NCBI RefSeq assembly: GCF_018882335.1
Contig: NZ_JACVOS010000002.1
Coordinates: forward strand, 143,983 to 207,982
Direction: 5' to 3'
From: Polynucleobacter sp. AM-25C3
Lineage (GTDB): Bacteria; Pseudomonadota; Gammaproteobacteria; Burkholderiales; Burkholderiaceae
Length of the DNA stretch: 64,000 nt
Positions 27,853 to 39,061 of this stretch are shown piece by piece. Below the pieces are notes generated by a model. The model saw only the letters and a list, made by a program, of their open reading frames with translations, did no database searches and was not told the origin of the DNA. A program made the position numbers and the translations under genes. Within the stretch, counting starts at the first letter, position 1. Each line of letters begins with the position of its first letter.

Positions 27853-28557
27853 ATGAGTGATATTCGTATATTTGAAATTTACCGCTACGATCCAGATGTC
27901 GATGCTGCTCCACGCATGGAGCGTTATGAGCTTGAATTGACTGGTGAGCGTATGTTGTTGGACGCCTTGATTTCTTTGAAGAAACAGGACGAGACTATTA
28001 CCTATCGCCGCTCATGTCGCGAAGGTGTTTGTGGTTCTGATGCCATGAACATTAACGGTAAGAATGGCCTAGCTTGCTTAACCAATATGTTGACCCTGCC
28101 AAAGGTAATCACATTACGCCCATTGCCTGGCTTGCCAGTTGTGCGTGATTTGATTGTGGATATGACTTTGTTCTTCAAGCAATATTTGTCTATCAAGCCT
28201 TACTTGGTTAACGACAATCCACCTCCTGAAAAAGAGCGTCTCCAGAGCCCTGAAGAGCGTGAAGAGTTGAACGGTTTGTATGAGTGCATCTTGTGCGCAT
28301 CATGCTCTACTTCATGCCCATCATTCTGGTGGAATCCAGATAAGTTCGTTGGTCCAGCAGGTTTGCTCCAGGCTTATCGCTTTATTGCTGATAGTCGTGA
28401 TGAAGAGACTGCGCAGCGCTTGGATAACTTGGAAGACCCATATCGTTTATTCCGCTGCCATACCATCATGAATTGCGTAGATGTATGTCCTAAGCATTTG
28501 AATCCAACCAAAGCAATCGGAAAGATCAAGGAATTAATGGTACGTAGAGCGGTATGA
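27853..28557 (+). CDS. sdhB: Succinate dehydrogenase iron-sulfur subunit
   Basis: Carries electrons from FAD to ubiquinone through three clusters: the [2Fe-2S] site in [20 protein letters not shown], and the [4Fe-4S] and [3Fe-4S] sites in [16 protein letters not shown] and [17 protein letters not shown]. Length 234 is standard. Its stop overlaps the sdhE start by four bases (ATGA). Confidence 0.97.
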   Translation: MSDIRIFEIYRYDPDVDAAPRMERYELELTGERMLLDALISLKKQDETITYRRSCREGVCGSDAMNINGKNGLACLTNMLTLPKVITLRPLPGLPVVRDLIVDMTLFFKQYLSIKPYLVNDNPPPEKERLQSPEEREELNGLYECILCASCSTSCPSFWWNPDKFVGPAGLLQAYRFIADSRDEETAQRLDNLEDPYRLFRCHTIMNCVDVCPKHLNPTKAIGKIKELMVRRAV

Positions 28558-28823
28558 CCCTCAGCACCGCAGAGTTATATCGTTTAAAGAGTGATGCCCG
28601 CAGGGGTTTACTTGAGAATGATTTAATTTTGCAGCGTTTTTTTGAGCGCTATGGCGCCCAGCTGAATGCCGAAGATGGAAAAGTATTAACCCAGTTGCTA
28701 GCTCTAGAAGACAATGACTTGATGGATTTATTAATCGGTCGCAAGGATTCTGTAGCGGTATTGGAAAAGGAGTGCGAATTGCCTTCCTTTAAAGCGGTTT
28801 TACAAAGGCTGAGAGAGAAGTAA
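28554..28823 (+). CDS. sdhE: FAD assembly factor SdhE
   Basis: Small protein (89 residues) that promotes covalent flavinylation of SdhA. It shows the SdhE/YgfY pattern: [16 protein letters not shown] corresponds to the conserved RRGxxExD motif, then [15 protein letters not shown]. Coupled to sdhB by an ATGA overlap. No other function is likely. Confidence 0.92.
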   Translation: MTLSTAELYRLKSDARRGLLENDLILQRFFERYGAQLNAEDGKVLTQLLALEDNDLMDLLIGRKDSVAVLEKECELPSFKAVLQRLREK

Positions 28824-28905
28824 TTCAGCATTTTGGTGCAGTGGTAGTGCGGATGCAGGATCAAATAGTGTATTAATCATCAATTTGAATGACTAAGGAT
28901 TAGAA

Positions 28906-30219
28906 ATGATTGAATCGGACATCAAGGCAAAATTATCGTTTTCGGACGGCACACCAGACATTGACTTGCCTATTTATAAAGGCACGGTTGGCCCTGACGT
29001 AATCGATATTCGTAAACTGTACGGTCAAACCGGTAAGTTCACTTACGATTCAGGATTCCTTTCTACTGCATCTTGCAATAGCAAAATTACCTATATCGAT
29101 GGCGACAAGGGTGAGTTGCTCTATCGCGGCTACCCAATCGAAGATCTAGCTCACAACTGCGACTTCTTAGAAGTTTGCTACTTACTCTTGAATGGTGAGT
29201 TGCCAAACGCAAATCAGAAAAAAGATTTTGAAGAATTGGTCATGCACCACACAATGGTTCATGAACAAATGCAATTCTTCTTGCGCGGCTTCCGCCGTGA
29301 TGCACATCCAATGTCGGTGTTGACTGGCTTAGTTGGTGCAATGGCTGCTTTCTACCATGATGAGATTGACTATAGCCAGCGACATGCTCGTGAAGTTGCT
29401 CAGATTCGCTTGATTGCGAAGATGCCAACATTGGTTGCGATGGCCTATAAGTATTCTGTTGGCCAGCCATTCATCTACCCTGATAACTCTTTGTCATACA
29501 CAGCAAACTTCATGCGCATGATGTTTGCTACACCATGTGAAGAGTACAAAGTCAATCCAGTATTGGTTCGCGCTTTAGATCGCATCTTCACATTGCATGC
29601 TGACCATGAACAAAATGCATCGACTTCAACTGTGCGTTTGTGTGGTTCTTCTGGAACCAATCCTTTTGCAGCTATCTCTGCCGGTATCGCTTGCCTTTGG
29701 GGCCCAGCACACGGCGGCGCGAACGAAGCTTGCTTACAGATGTTGAACGAGATTCAAGCAAATGGTGGTGTAGATAAGATCGATGAATTTATTGCTCAAG
29801 TTAAAGACAAGAATTCAAGCGTTCGCTTAATGGGCTTTGGACATCGTGTTTACAAAAACTTTGATCCACGTGCAAAATTGATGCGTGAGACTTGCTATGA
29901 AGTATTGAATGAAATGGGCCTTGAGAATGATCCATTGTTCAAATTGGCAATGACACTCGAGAAGATTGCCTTGGAAGATGAGTACTTCGTTAGCCGTAAG
30001 CTTTATCCAAACGTTGATTTTTACTCAGGCATTGTTCAGCGCGCTTTGGGCGTTCCAACAGAAATGTTTACTTGTATCTTCGCCTTGGCAAGAACAGTGG
30101 GTTGGATTGCTCAGTGGGAAGAAATGATTACCGATCCCGAGTACAAGATTGGCCGTCCACGTCAGTTGTATGTTGGAGAGACTTCACGCAAGGTTCCTAA
30201 CATCACTGTTCGTAAATAA
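28906..30219 (+). CDS. gltA: Citrate synthase
   Basis: Condenses acetyl-CoA with oxaloacetate. The 437-residue enzyme is the type II form of Gram-negative bacteria: N-terminal beta domain ([18 protein letters not shown]), then catalytic histidine segments ADHEQNAST and [26 protein letters not shown], and the aspartate region [10 protein letters not shown]. It follows sdhE after 82 bases with AAGGATT before the ATG. It is probably co-transcribed with sdh, though those 82 bases leave room for a promoter. Confidence 0.97.
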   Translation: MIESDIKAKLSFSDGTPDIDLPIYKGTVGPDVIDIRKLYGQTGKFTYDSGFLSTASCNSKITYIDGDKGELLYRGYPIEDLAHNCDFLEVCYLLLNGELPNANQKKDFEELVMHHTMVHEQMQFFLRGFRRDAHPMSVLTGLVGAMAAFYHDEIDYSQRHAREVAQIRLIAKMPTLVAMAYKYSVGQPFIYPDNSLSYTANFMRMMFATPCEEYKVNPVLVRALDRIFTLHADHEQNASTSTVRLCGSSGTNPFAAISAGIACLWGPAHGGANEACLQMLNEIQANGGVDKIDEFIAQVKDKNSSVRLMGFGHRVYKNFDPRAKLMRETCYEVLNEMGLENDPLFKLAMTLEKIALEDEYFVSRKLYPNVDFYSGIVQRALGVPTEMFTCIFALARTVGWIAQWEEMITDPEYKIGRPRQLYVGETSRKVPNITVRK

Positions 30220-30236
30220 AAGCTTTAGAGGGTTTT

Positions 30237-31646
30237 ATGTCACGCACGCTTTACGACAAATTGTGGGATGACCATGTCGTCTATTCTGAGCAAGATGGCA
30301 CGGCCACGATTTATATAGATCGTCAGCTACTGCATGAGGTGACAAGCCCTCAAGCTTTTGAAGGTTTGAATTTGGCTGGCCGCCCAGTTTGGCGAATTTC
30401 TGCCAACCTGGCGGTTTCAGATCACAACGTACCAACGACTGACCGCTCCCAGGGAATTGCAGATCCGATATCTAAGTTGCAAGTAGACACCTTGGATCAA
30501 AACTGCGATGCCTTTGGCATCACCCAATACAAAATGAATGACGCCCGTCAAGGGATTGTTCACGTGATTGGACCAGAGCAGGGCGCTACTTTGCCTGGCA
30601 TGACCGTAGTCTGCGGAGATTCCCATACAAGTACCCATGGTGCCTTTGGAGCACTGGCGTTTGGTATCGGTACCTCAGAAGTTGAGCACGTATTAGCCAC
30701 TCAAACCTTGCTCATGAAAAAGAGCAAGAACATGTTGGTGAGAGTCGATGGCCGTTTGCAGCCTGGCTCTACTGCAAAAGATATTGTGCTTGCCGTGATT
30801 GGCAAGATTGGTACTGCCGGCGGCACTGGTTACACCATTGAGTTTGCTGGCGAAGCCATTCGTAACCTGTCGATGGAGGGTCGCATGACCCTCTGTAATA
30901 TGGCGATTGAGGCGGGCGCTCGTGCTGGTTTAGTTGGTGTTGATGAAACCACCATTGAATACATCCAAGGCCGACCTTATGCTCCTAAGGGTGGAGCATT
31001 GCGTCATGCCCTGCAATACTGGCGTACATTGCATTCTGATGCGGGTGCACAGTTTGATGCTGTAGTTGAGTTACGTGCCGAAGAAATAGCACCGCAAGTG
31101 ACTTGGGGCACTTCACCAGAAATGGTTCTTTCCATTAGCGATCGCATTCCGGATCCTGAAAAAGAACGTGATGCGAATAAACGTTCTGCGATGGAGCGTG
31201 CGCTCGAATATATGGGTCTGGTCCCAAATACTCCCTTAAGCAATATTTCTGTTGATAAAGTATTCATTGGTTCATGCACGAACAGCCGCATTGAAGATAT
31301 TCGCGCTGCTGCTAAGGTGGTAGATCGATTAGGTAAAAAAGTAGCTGCTAATGTCAAATTGGCAATGGTGGTTCCTGGTTCAGGTTTGGTTAAAGCCCAA
31401 GCAGAGCGCGAAGGTTTAGATCGTGTGTTTAAGGCTGCTGGCTTTGAGTGGCGTGAGCCCGGTTGCTCTATGTGCCTTGCAATGAATGCTGATCGCCTTG
31501 AGCCAGGAGAGCGTTGCGCTTCGACATCTAATCGTAATTTTGAAGGTCGACAAGGTAACGGTGGAAGAACGCATTTAGTTAGCCCTGCCATGGCTGCAGC
31601 TGCCGCCATTGAAGGTCACTTTGTTGATGTTCGTAAGATTTCTTAA
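30237..31646 (+). CDS. leuC: 3-isopropylmalate dehydratase large subunit
   Basis: With LeuD, isomerises 2- to 3-isopropylmalate in leucine synthesis. The 469-residue aconitase-family protein has the [4Fe-4S] cysteines in GSCTNSR and GCSMCLAMN and the motif [25 protein letters not shown] precedes the ATG. It starts only 17 bases after gltA, and the leucine genes continue with a small lipoprotein gene between leuC and leuD. Confidence 0.97.
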   Translation: MSRTLYDKLWDDHVVYSEQDGTATIYIDRQLLHEVTSPQAFEGLNLAGRPVWRISANLAVSDHNVPTTDRSQGIADPISKLQVDTLDQNCDAFGITQYKMNDARQGIVHVIGPEQGATLPGMTVVCGDSHTSTHGAFGALAFGIGTSEVEHVLATQTLLMKKSKNMLVRVDGRLQPGSTAKDIVLAVIGKIGTAGGTGYTIEFAGEAIRNLSMEGRMTLCNMAIEAGARAGLVGVDETTIEYIQGRPYAPKGGALRHALQYWRTLHSDAGAQFDAVVELRAEEIAPQVTWGTSPEMVLSISDRIPDPEKERDANKRSAMERALEYMGLVPNTPLSNISVDKVFIGSCTNSRIEDIRAAAKVVDRLGKKVAANVKLAMVVPGSGLVKAQAEREGLDRVFKAAGFEWREPGCSMCLAMNADRLEPGERCASTSNRNFEGRQGNGGRTHLVSPAMAAAAAIEGHFVDVRKIS

Positions 31647-31655
31647 GGAAATACA

Positions 31656-31859
31656 GTGTTTAAATGGTCTTCTTTCACAATGATTAAAAAGCTAACTATC
31701 GTTGCAATCGCAGGAATTGTTATTTCAGCCTGTAGCAATACGATGGAAGGAATTGGTAAAGACATGCAAACCATGGGCAACTCCATGGGCGGAAATAGCA
31801 CTACAAACAACCAATCCCAAACCAAAGGGAAAGATGTTGTTGTAACCCCAGTTAAGTAA
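31656..31859 (+). CDS. Small entericidin-like lipoprotein
   Basis: A 67-residue lipoprotein: short basic N-terminus, hydrophobic stretch [17 protein letters not shown] with a lipobox (ISAC, lipidated Cys), then a short polar Gly/Asn/Thr-rich tail with [14 protein letters not shown], the pattern of entericidin EcnA/EcnB. A GTG at 31656 has an AAGGAA site; an ATG at 31680 has none, so GTG is preferred. Entericidins are a toxin/antidote pair in E. coli, but single copies such as this are of unknown role. It sits between leuC and leuD on the same strand. Confidence 0.75.
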   Translation: MFKWSSFTMIKKLTIVAIAGIVISACSNTMEGIGKDMQTMGNSMGGNSTTNNQSQTKGKDVVVTPVK

Positions 31860-31890
31860 TCAAGTAGTCGATATTCAGCAAAAGATCATC

Positions 31891-32538
31891 ATGGAAAAAT
31901 TTACGGTATACAAAGGTTTAGTTGCTCCGCTTAATCGCGAGAACGTAGATACCGATGCCATCATTCCCAAGCAATTCTTAAAGTCCATTAAGAAGACTGG
32001 CTTTGGTCAGAATCTATTTGATGAATGGCGTTACTTAGATCATGGTGAGCCTGGGCAAGATTGCAGCAACCGTCCGATCAATCCCGATTTTGTTTTGAAC
32101 CAGCCGCGCTATAAAGATGCTGGTATTTTGCTAGCCCGCAAGAATTTTGGTTGCGGTAGTTCACGTGAGCATGCGCCATGGGCGCTCGATCAATACGGCT
32201 TTAGAGCTGTCATTGCCCCTAGTTTTGCCGATATTTTCTACAATAATTGCTTCAAAAATGGTCTTTTACCGATTGTGCTGTCTGAGCTACAGGTAGACCA
32301 TTTATTTAACGAAACGCTGGCATTTAGCGGTTACCAGCTGATGGTTGACCTTGCGGCTCAGCAAGTGATTACTCCCGATGGCACTGCTTATAGCTTCGAT
32401 GTAGCGCCATTTAGAAAGCATTGCCTGCTGAACGGCTTAGACGATATTGGCTTAACCCTGCAACATGCAGATAAAATCAAGGCTTATGAAGCTGAGCGCA
32501 TCCTCAAGATGCCTTGGCTTGCGACACAACTGCCGTAG
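31891..32538 (+). CDS. leuD: 3-isopropylmalate dehydratase small subunit
   Basis: Partner of LeuC, 215 residues: the swivelling domain with [13 protein letters not shown] and the conserved [15 protein letters not shown] motif for substrate recognition. The start [14 protein letters not shown] is typical. It lies 31 bases after the lipoprotein gene and 23 bases before leuB. Confidence 0.96.
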   Translation: MEKFTVYKGLVAPLNRENVDTDAIIPKQFLKSIKKTGFGQNLFDEWRYLDHGEPGQDCSNRPINPDFVLNQPRYKDAGILLARKNFGCGSSREHAPWALDQYGFRAVIAPSFADIFYNNCFKNGLLPIVLSELQVDHLFNETLAFSGYQLMVDLAAQQVITPDGTAYSFDVAPFRKHCLLNGLDDIGLTLQHADKIKAYEAERILKMPWLATQLP

Positions 32539-32561
32539 TTTTATTGAGTTAAAGGCCTTTC

Positions 32562-33635
32562 ATGAAAATTGCAGTCCTACCGGGCGATGGTATCGGCCCG
32601 GAAATCGTTGCTGAAGCCGTTAAGGTATTAAACGCGCTTGGTCCTAAATTTAATCTTGAGACAGCTCCTGTTGGTGGCGCCGCCTATGATCTTGCCGGCC
32701 ACCCATTGCCGCCCGCCACATTAGAGCTTGCTAAAAAAGCAGATGCAATTTTGTTTGGCGCTGTTGGTGACTGGAAATACGATACCTTGGCTCGTGAACT
32801 GCGGCCTGAACAAGCCATTTTGGGATTGCGTAAACATCTCGAACTGTTTGCGAACTTTAGACCAGCGATTTGTTACGACGAGTTAACTGCCGCATCTAGC
32901 CTCAAGGCAGAAATTGTTGGCGGTCTTGATATCTTGATTATTCGTGAACTGAACGGTGACATTTATTTTGGTCAACCGCGTGGCATTCGTACATCAGAGC
33001 TTCCTTTATTTAAGGGTGCGCGCGAAGGTTACGACATGATGCATTACAGCGAACCAGAAGTAGAGCGCATTGGTCGGGTTGCATTTGAGGCGGCACGTAA
33101 GCGTGGCAAAAAGGTCTGTAGCGTTGATAAGGCAAACGTTTTAGAAACTTCACAACTCTGGCGCGATGTCATGATTCGCGTTGGTAAGGAGTATCCAGAT
33201 GTTGAGTTGTCACATATGTATGTTGATAACGCGGCGATGCAGTTAGTAAAAGCCCCAAAAGCATTTGATGTGGTTGTCACTGGCAATCTGTTTGGCGACA
33301 TTCTTTCTGATGAAGCGGCGATGTTGACTGGCTCTATTGGTATGTTGCCGTCTGCTTCATTAGATAAAAATAACAAAGGCTTGTATGAGCCTAGCCATGG
33401 TTCAGCTCCGGATATTGCAGGCAAAGGTATTGCAAATCCTTTGGCTACGATTCTCTCAGCAGCCATGATGCTTCGTTACTCATTAGGCATGCCGCAAGAG
33501 GCTGATCGTATCGAAGCAGCAGTGCAAAAGGTTTTATCTCAAGGCTTACGTACTGCAGATATTTTTACCGAAGGTACAAAAAAGGTTTCCACCATTGAAA
33601 TGGGCGATGCTGTAGTAGCAGCTCTTTCAAAATAA
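32562..33635 (+). CDS. leuB: 3-isopropylmalate dehydrogenase
   Basis: NAD-dependent oxidative decarboxylation of 3-isopropylmalate. The 357-residue protein carries the start [41 protein letters not shown], the metal-site aspartates in [11 protein letters not shown] and [15 protein letters not shown], and [14 protein letters not shown]. Last leucine gene of the run; asd follows after 52 bases. Confidence 0.97.
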   Translation: MKIAVLPGDGIGPEIVAEAVKVLNALGPKFNLETAPVGGAAYDLAGHPLPPATLELAKKADAILFGAVGDWKYDTLARELRPEQAILGLRKHLELFANFRPAICYDELTAASSLKAEIVGGLDILIIRELNGDIYFGQPRGIRTSELPLFKGAREGYDMMHYSEPEVERIGRVAFEAARKRGKKVCSVDKANVLETSQLWRDVMIRVGKEYPDVELSHMYVDNAAMQLVKAPKAFDVVVTGNLFGDILSDEAAMLTGSIGMLPSASLDKNNKGLYEPSHGSAPDIAGKGIANPLATILSAAMMLRYSLGMPQEADRIEAAVQKVLSQGLRTADIFTEGTKKVSTIEMGDAVVAALSK

Positions 33636-33687
33636 GAAATTTATACACTTACATTAAATCATCACACTAAATAGATAGTTGATCATC

Positions 33688-34845
33688 ATGGCAAATACAA
33701 AAACACCATTGGTAGGCTTAGTTGGCTGGCGCGGTATGGTTGGTAGCGTTCTCATGGAGAGAATGTTGGCCGAAAAGGATTTCGATCTCATTGAGCCAGT
33801 ATTTTTTAGTACCAGCCAAGCTGGTGGAGAAGTGCCTTTATTGAACGGTCAAAAAGTTACCAAGAACGAAAACGTTTTACTTGATGCAAATGACATCAAG
33901 GCGCTTTCACGCTGCGACATCATTTTGACTTGCCAAGGTGGCGATTACACCAATGACATCTTCCCTAAATTACGCGCTGCTGGGTGGCAGGGTCACTGGA
34001 TTGATGCGGCAAGTGCACTGCGCATGAAGGATGATGCAGTCTTGGTTCTTGACCCAGTCAATAGGTCTGTTATCGATCAGGCTTTAGCTGCTGGTGGAAA
34101 GAACTGGATTGGCAGTAACTGCACAGTGAGCTTGATGATGATGGCCATGGGCGGTCTAGTAAAGGCCGATATGGTTGAATGGATCAGCGCCATGACCTAC
34201 CAAGCAGCCTCAGGTGCTGGTGCGCAAAATATGCGGGAGCTTCTTTTGCAGATGGGCGCTTTGCGTGATAGCGTAGCAACTGAGTTGGCTGATCCTTCAT
34301 CCTGGATTCTGGATATTGACCGAAAAATCACTGAGACACTGCGTTCACCAGATTTTCCAAAGAAAAACTTCCGCAATACGCCTTTGGCAGGTAGCTTAAT
34401 CCCATGGATTGATGTGCCTGTTGAGAATGGCCAAACCAAAGAAGAGTGGAAGGGTGGAGCTGAGTTCAACAAGATCTTGGGGCGTCCTGCATTTAGAACT
34501 CCTGGCAGCATTCCAATTGACGGCCTCTGTGTGCGTGTTGGCGCAATGCGTTGTCACTCACAAGGTTTGACAGTCAAGCTCAAGAAAGATATTCCTTTAA
34601 ACGAAATTGAAGCAATCTTGGCCAATGACAATCAATGGGTAAAAGTAATTCCCAATGATCGTGAGACTACCGAGCGCGAGCTATCACCTGCTGCGATCAG
34701 TGGCACATTGACAGTTCCTATTGGTCGCCTGCACAAGATGGCGATGGGTCCTGAGTATCTTGGCGCCTTCACAGTTGGCGATCAACTCTTATGGGGTGCC
34801 GCTGAGCCACTGCGCCGCATGCTCCGTATCTTGCTAGAGCACTAA
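33688..34845 (+). CDS. asd: Aspartate-semialdehyde dehydrogenase
   Basis: Reduces aspartyl phosphate to aspartate semialdehyde, the branch point to lysine/DAP, threonine and methionine. ATG 33688 ([20 protein letters not shown]) gives 385 residues, the E. coli-type length. NADP motif [10 protein letters not shown], active-site Cys in [12 protein letters not shown], and C-terminal [15 protein letters not shown] are visible. Its TAA shares a base with the ATG of fimV (TAATG), so translation is coupled. Confidence 0.96.
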   Translation: MANTKTPLVGLVGWRGMVGSVLMERMLAEKDFDLIEPVFFSTSQAGGEVPLLNGQKVTKNENVLLDANDIKALSRCDIILTCQGGDYTNDIFPKLRAAGWQGHWIDAASALRMKDDAVLVLDPVNRSVIDQALAAGGKNWIGSNCTVSLMMMAMGGLVKADMVEWISAMTYQAASGAGAQNMRELLLQMGALRDSVATELADPSSWILDIDRKITETLRSPDFPKKNFRNTPLAGSLIPWIDVPVENGQTKEEWKGGAEFNKILGRPAFRTPGSIPIDGLCVRVGAMRCHSQGLTVKLKKDIPLNEIEAILANDNQWVKVIPNDRETTERELSPAAISGTLTVPIGRLHKMAMGPEYLGAFTVGDQLLWGAAEPLRRMLRILLEH

Positions 34846-36236
34846 TGTTTCGAAATAGCCAAATTAAGCTTGTAAAAGCACTTTGCTTAGTTTGGCTAAG
34901 CTGGTCATGCGTGGCTGGCGCGATCACTCTGGGTTCCCCTAAGCTTCAATCTAGAGCTGGCGAGCCACTCAAGGTCGAATTTCCAATTCGGCTTGGCGAG
35001 GATGAACAATCTACTTTAGCCAGCTTGAATGTGTCTATAGCCAATAAAGCCGCCTATGAGCGCTTGGGTATCTCTAAAAAGATACTGGATCTGAACCCGC
35101 AAGCGATGATTTATCGCAACCAGCAACAGCGCTTAATGGTCTTGGTGGAAACGGTTGAGCCTGTTCCCATGACGGATGATCCATTCTTGGATGTCTTGGT
35201 AACGCTTAATTGGTCTGCAGGTAGTCTTACTAAAACATTTACCTTGCTCTTAGGTGATGCTCAAAAGATTGCTGTAAGACCGGGCCAGACATTATCTGAA
35301 ATTGCCGCTCAATTAGCGCCGCAATTAGATGGAGCGACTTTAGATCAAACCATGATGGCTTTGTTTAAAGCTAATCCAGATGCGTTTGCTAGTGGCAGTA
35401 TTAACCGACTTGAGGCTGGAGCGGAGTTAAGTAAACCGAGTCAAGCTTTGTTGCGATCCATTAGCCCGGCTGAAGCCAATCAATTTGTGGCCGAATCCAA
35501 TGCGCAATGGCAGTCTGAACATGAATCGAAGGGCGGTGCCGCGACTACTTCTGCGGCCACAAAGGGTGGTGAAGCTGTACCAGCTAAGGACAGATTAAAG
35601 ATTGGCTCAAGCGCCCAAGGCAATGCTGAAGAGCGCCGCTATACAGAAGAGCTGGTCGCACAAGAAAAAACACTTGAGCAGACTCGTGCTCGTGTTGCTG
35701 AACTCGAAAAAAATATTGCTGATTTGCAGCATCTGATTGACCAAGCAAAGGGTAAAGAAAAGAGTGGAAATACCGATGCCAATACTTTTGGGCTAGGTGG
35801 ATTTGCACCCGCCTTATTGGCTTTGGTATTAATGGCCTTTACAGGTTTACTGCTCTGGTTATTGGCAAAGAATGCGCGCAAATCGGAAGTGCGTGATTTT
35901 TCCAAAGATATTTCTAAAGCAACTGCTACCCCTAAAGACAATTCCGCATCTCATGGCGTGATGCCGGAGCGTGCCAAGGCATTGTTTGCTGGCATTGACT
36001 TAGATCTTTCGCCCAGCAAGAAAACTGCTCCTCAATCTGCGCCCACTGAAGCTAGTCCATTAGCAGATGCACTGCGTGTCAAGCTGAATCTTGCCCGCGC
36101 CTACATCACTATTGAAGATTTTGTGGCTGCCAAGAAATCTCTTCAAGAGATCGTTCATATTGGTGGATCTATTGACCCGGCAATTACAGTAGAAGCTCAA
36201 GGTTTGTTGGTTGAGTTGTCACACCGCAATCAATAA
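34845..36236 (+). CDS. fimV: FimV-like LysM-domain membrane protein
   Basis: FimV proteins scaffold polar complexes and type IV pili/twitching machinery at the cell pole. A signal peptide (about 1-25) leads to the FimV N-terminal domain (ITLGSPKLQSRAGEPLKVEF, 27-140), a LysM-like peptidoglycan-binding region (about 142-198), a coiled coil (about 262-302), a membrane helix (about 318-341) and a cytoplasmic tail with a TPR-like FimV-C segment (about 410-450). At 463 residues it is about half the length of Pseudomonas FimV, with a short acidic cytoplasmic region. The position between asd and truA is the classic one. Confidence 0.88.
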   Translation: MFRNSQIKLVKALCLVWLSWSCVAGAITLGSPKLQSRAGEPLKVEFPIRLGEDEQSTLASLNVSIANKAAYERLGISKKILDLNPQAMIYRNQQQRLMVLVETVEPVPMTDDPFLDVLVTLNWSAGSLTKTFTLLLGDAQKIAVRPGQTLSEIAAQLAPQLDGATLDQTMMALFKANPDAFASGSINRLEAGAELSKPSQALLRSISPAEANQFVAESNAQWQSEHESKGGAATTSAATKGGEAVPAKDRLKIGSSAQGNAEERRYTEELVAQEKTLEQTRARVAELEKNIADLQHLIDQAKGKEKSGNTDANTFGLGGFAPALLALVLMAFTGLLLWLLAKNARKSEVRDFSKDISKATATPKDNSASHGVMPERAKALFAGIDLDLSPSKKTAPQSAPTEASPLADALRVKLNLARAYITIEDFVAAKKSLQEIVHIGGSIDPAITVEAQGLLVELSHRNQ

Positions 36237-36245
36237 GACTTTGCT

Positions 36246-37070
36246 ATGCGCATCGCCTTAGGCCTCCAATACGATGGTAGCCCCTATTCAGGTTGGCAGT
36301 CTCAAGTAAATCAAAATACTATCCAAGATGAATTAGAAAAAGCCATTTCTGCATTTGTCGGTATTGATGCGCAAAAATCTAACCCTATTCGCGTGATCAC
36401 CGCCGGTAGAACGGATACGGGTGTTCATGCTTTAGGCCAAGTGGTGCATTTTGATGTTGAAGTAGAGCGAGAAAATTGGTCGTGGGTGCGGGGGGTTAAT
36501 ACCTTCTTGCCGGAATCCATTGTGGTGAACTGGGCTCAGCCAGTTTCGGATAACTTTAGCGCCCGCTATTCTGCTCATGAGCGCACTTACGTTTATGCAT
36601 TGCACGCTGGACCTTGCCGCTCTCCAATGACTGCTGCTCGTGCGGGTTATGTGATGTTGCCAGCAGATCGCTGGTTTGATATTGATGCCATGAGGCAGGC
36701 TGCTGAATATTTAATCGGTGAACATGATTTCACATCATTTCGATCTTCAGAATGCCAGAGTAAGACCCCTGTAAAAACCATGTATTCGATTGAAATTATC
36801 TCTGATGAGCCGTGGTTGTATTTCAAGATCAAAGGGAATGCCTTTTTGCACCACATGGTACGCAATTTGGTGGGCAGTTTTATTCAAATCGGCGTTGGCA
36901 AACAATCAGCCAATTGGATGGCCGAAGTATTGACTGCGAAAGATCGTAGCATTGCGGCGCCCACGTTTTCACCAGCTGGCCTGTATTTGGCTCAAATTGC
37001 TTACCCAGAAGAATTTAATATCCCAAAGCCTTGGCTTGAGAACTCCTGGCTCCCCAAAAGGCTGCTTTAG
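36246..37070 (+). CDS. truA: tRNA pseudouridine(38-40) synthase
   Basis: Forms pseudouridine at tRNA positions 38-40. The 274-residue enzyme has the catalytic aspartate D57 in [28 protein letters not shown] and [12 protein letters not shown]. Starts nine bases after fimV. The order fimV/usg-truA before accD-folC is conserved in many proteobacteria. Confidence 0.96.
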   Translation: MRIALGLQYDGSPYSGWQSQVNQNTIQDELEKAISAFVGIDAQKSNPIRVITAGRTDTGVHALGQVVHFDVEVERENWSWVRGVNTFLPESIVVNWAQPVSDNFSARYSAHERTYVYALHAGPCRSPMTAARAGYVMLPADRWFDIDAMRQAAEYLIGEHDFTSFRSSECQSKTPVKTMYSIEIISDEPWLYFKIKGNAFLHHMVRNLVGSFIQIGVGKQSANWMAEVLTAKDRSIAAPTFSPAGLYLAQIAYPEEFNIPKPWLENSWLPKRLL

Positions 37071-37113
37071 TCAAAGCCAGTCATTTCAGGGCTAAAGCCT
37101 TATCATTTCCCTT

Positions 37114-37788
37114 ATGGGCTTACTCAATTACTCCCCCGGACGAACCAGAGTCAAAATCTGTGGTCTTAAGACGCCTGCAGATGTAGATGCTGCTGTTGCT
37201 GCAGGTGTAGACGCAGTGGGTTTTGTCTTTTATCCCCCAAGCCCTAGGGCTGTGAGCCCCAATATCGCGGCCTCATTGATCTCTAGACTCCCTGCAGGGG
37301 TTGATGCTGTAGGGCTAGTTGTAAACGCGACAGATGCCCAATTTGAGGCTATTCGGGCGGTTGCCCCAATCACTTTATGGCAGTTTCATGGGGATGAGTC
37401 TCCTGCGCAATGCCAACGCCTTGCTGAAGGTCAACCATGGATGAAGGCGGCACGTGTTGGTGCCGGCTTCGCCTTTGCTGATTTTTCCCTACAATATAGG
37501 CAAGCAAATGCCTTTTTGCTCGATGCCCTAGTTGAGGGCTATGGAGGAGGGGGCATTCCTTTTGATTGGTCAGGAATTCCACAAACATGGATAAGCGCAA
37601 ACGCGCCTCAGGTCGTTTTGAGTGGTGGATTGAACGTTCACAACGTGGGCGAAGCCATTGCACGCCTACATCCTTGTGCGGTTGACGTCTCTAGTGGCGT
37701 AGAAATCAGCAAGGGTGTTAAAGATCACGTGCTGATGAAGGAATTTATCCAGGCAGTGCGTGTGGCAGACGCAAGCCCATCACTCTAA
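37114..37788 (+). CDS. trpF: Phosphoribosylanthranilate isomerase
   Basis: Third step of tryptophan synthesis from anthranilate. The 224-residue (beta/alpha)8 protein has the catalytic Cys in TRVKICGLKTPADV, GFVFYPPSPRAVSP, and C-terminal VVLSGGLNVHNV and DVSSGVEISKGVKD. It begins the trpFBA run, 43 bases after truA. No leader peptide or attenuator was found ahead of it. Confidence 0.96.
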   Translation: MGLLNYSPGRTRVKICGLKTPADVDAAVAAGVDAVGFVFYPPSPRAVSPNIAASLISRLPAGVDAVGLVVNATDAQFEAIRAVAPITLWQFHGDESPAQCQRLAEGQPWMKAARVGAGFAFADFSLQYRQANAFLLDALVEGYGGGGIPFDWSGIPQTWISANAPQVVLSGGLNVHNVGEAIARLHPCAVDVSSGVEISKGVKDHVLMKEFIQAVRVADASPSL

Positions 37789-37819
37789 TATTTGCTGTAA
37801 CTAATCAAAAGAGGTATTT

Positions 37820-39013
37820 ATGTACGATAAGCCAGATGCACGAGGACACTTCGGTCCTTACGGTGGCGTATTTGTTTCTGAAACTTTGATGTTTGCATTA
37901 GATGAACTCAAAGCGGCTTATGCCAAATATCAACATGATCCAGAGTTCTTAGAAGAGTTTCATTACGAGCTCAAGCATTTTGTAGGTCGCCCATCACCGG
38001 TCTATCACGCCAAGCGTTGGAGCGAGATGTTGGGTGGTGCGCAGATCTATCTCAAGCGTGAAGATTTAAATCACACTGGCGCTCACAAAATTAATAACGT
38101 CATTGGTCAAGCCATGTTGGCTAAGCGCATGGGCAAGCCACGCATTATTGCGGAGACTGGAGCTGGCCAGCATGGTGTTGCTACCGCAACTATTTGTGCA
38201 CGCTTTGGATTGGATTGCACTGTTTATCAAGGCTCTGTTGACGTTGCTCGTCAGGCACAAAATGTATTTCGCATGAAGTTGCTCGGCGCCAAAGTGGTTC
38301 CCGTTGAATCCGGCACCAAAACACTAAAAGATGCGCTCAATGAAGCGATGCGCGATTGGGTTACCAATGTGGATGATACGTTCTACATTATTGGCACCGT
38401 AGCTGGTCCTCACCCATACCCCATGATGGTGAGAGATTTTCAGAGTGTGATTGGTGAAGAGTGCAAAGTGCAAATGCCTGAAATGACTGGGCGTCAGCCT
38501 GACTATGTCATGGCCTGTGTGGGCGGTGGTTCTAATGCCATGGGTATTTTCTATCCTTATATTGACTTTCCGGAAGTGAAGCTCATTGGTGTTGAAGCTG
38601 CTGGCCATGGCTTAAATAGTGGTCTTCACTCTGCAGCGCTTTGTGTTGGTAAGCCAGGTGTATTGCACGGTAATCGCACGTATCTGTTGCAAGATGAAAA
38701 TGGACAGATTTCTGAAACGCATTCTGTTTCTGCGGGCATGGATTATCCCGGTGTTGGGCCCGAGCATGCTTGGTTGAAAGATTCGGGTCGTGCCGACTAT
38801 GTTGCGATCACCGATGATGAGGCGCTCAAGGCTTTTCATGATTGCTGCCGTATCGAAGGCATCATTCCTGCATTGGAATCTTCACATGCCATTGCTTATG
38901 CCTGCAAACTCGCCAAGACTTTACCTAAAGATAAAACCATCTTGGTGAACTTATCTGGTCGTGGCGATAAAGACATGCATACCGTTGCACAAGCTACCGG
39001 CTCTGAAGGTTAA
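37820..39013 (+). CDS. trpB: Tryptophan synthase beta chain
   Basis: PLP enzyme joining indole (from TrpA) and serine to give tryptophan. The 397-residue protein has the PLP lysine in [13 protein letters not shown], the gate segment [13 protein letters not shown], phosphate-binding GGGSNAMG, and [11 protein letters not shown] near the end. AAAAGAGG lies before the ATG. Standard TrpB1 length; 48 bases precede trpA. Confidence 0.97.
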   Translation: MYDKPDARGHFGPYGGVFVSETLMFALDELKAAYAKYQHDPEFLEEFHYELKHFVGRPSPVYHAKRWSEMLGGAQIYLKREDLNHTGAHKINNVIGQAMLAKRMGKPRIIAETGAGQHGVATATICARFGLDCTVYQGSVDVARQAQNVFRMKLLGAKVVPVESGTKTLKDALNEAMRDWVTNVDDTFYIIGTVAGPHPYPMMVRDFQSVIGEECKVQMPEMTGRQPDYVMACVGGGSNAMGIFYPYIDFPEVKLIGVEAAGHGLNSGLHSAALCVGKPGVLHGNRTYLLQDENGQISETHSVSAGMDYPGVGPEHAWLKDSGRADYVAITDDEALKAFHDCCRIEGIIPALESSHAIAYACKLAKTLPKDKTILVNLSGRGDKDMHTVAQATGSEG

Positions 39014-39061
39014 TGCGTAACTCATTCCAAAGCAGATAAAAGAAAATATATACAAATTGTT

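Noticed and set aside
31004..31609. 201-codon open frame on the reverse strand inside leuC
   Set aside because: It lies wholly inside a well-supported leuC with all catalytic cysteines; the reverse frame has no recognisable domain and no ribosome site.
37071..37113. trp leader peptide and attenuator before trpF
   Set aside because: The 43-base spacer has no short ORF with tandem Trp codons and no hairpin.
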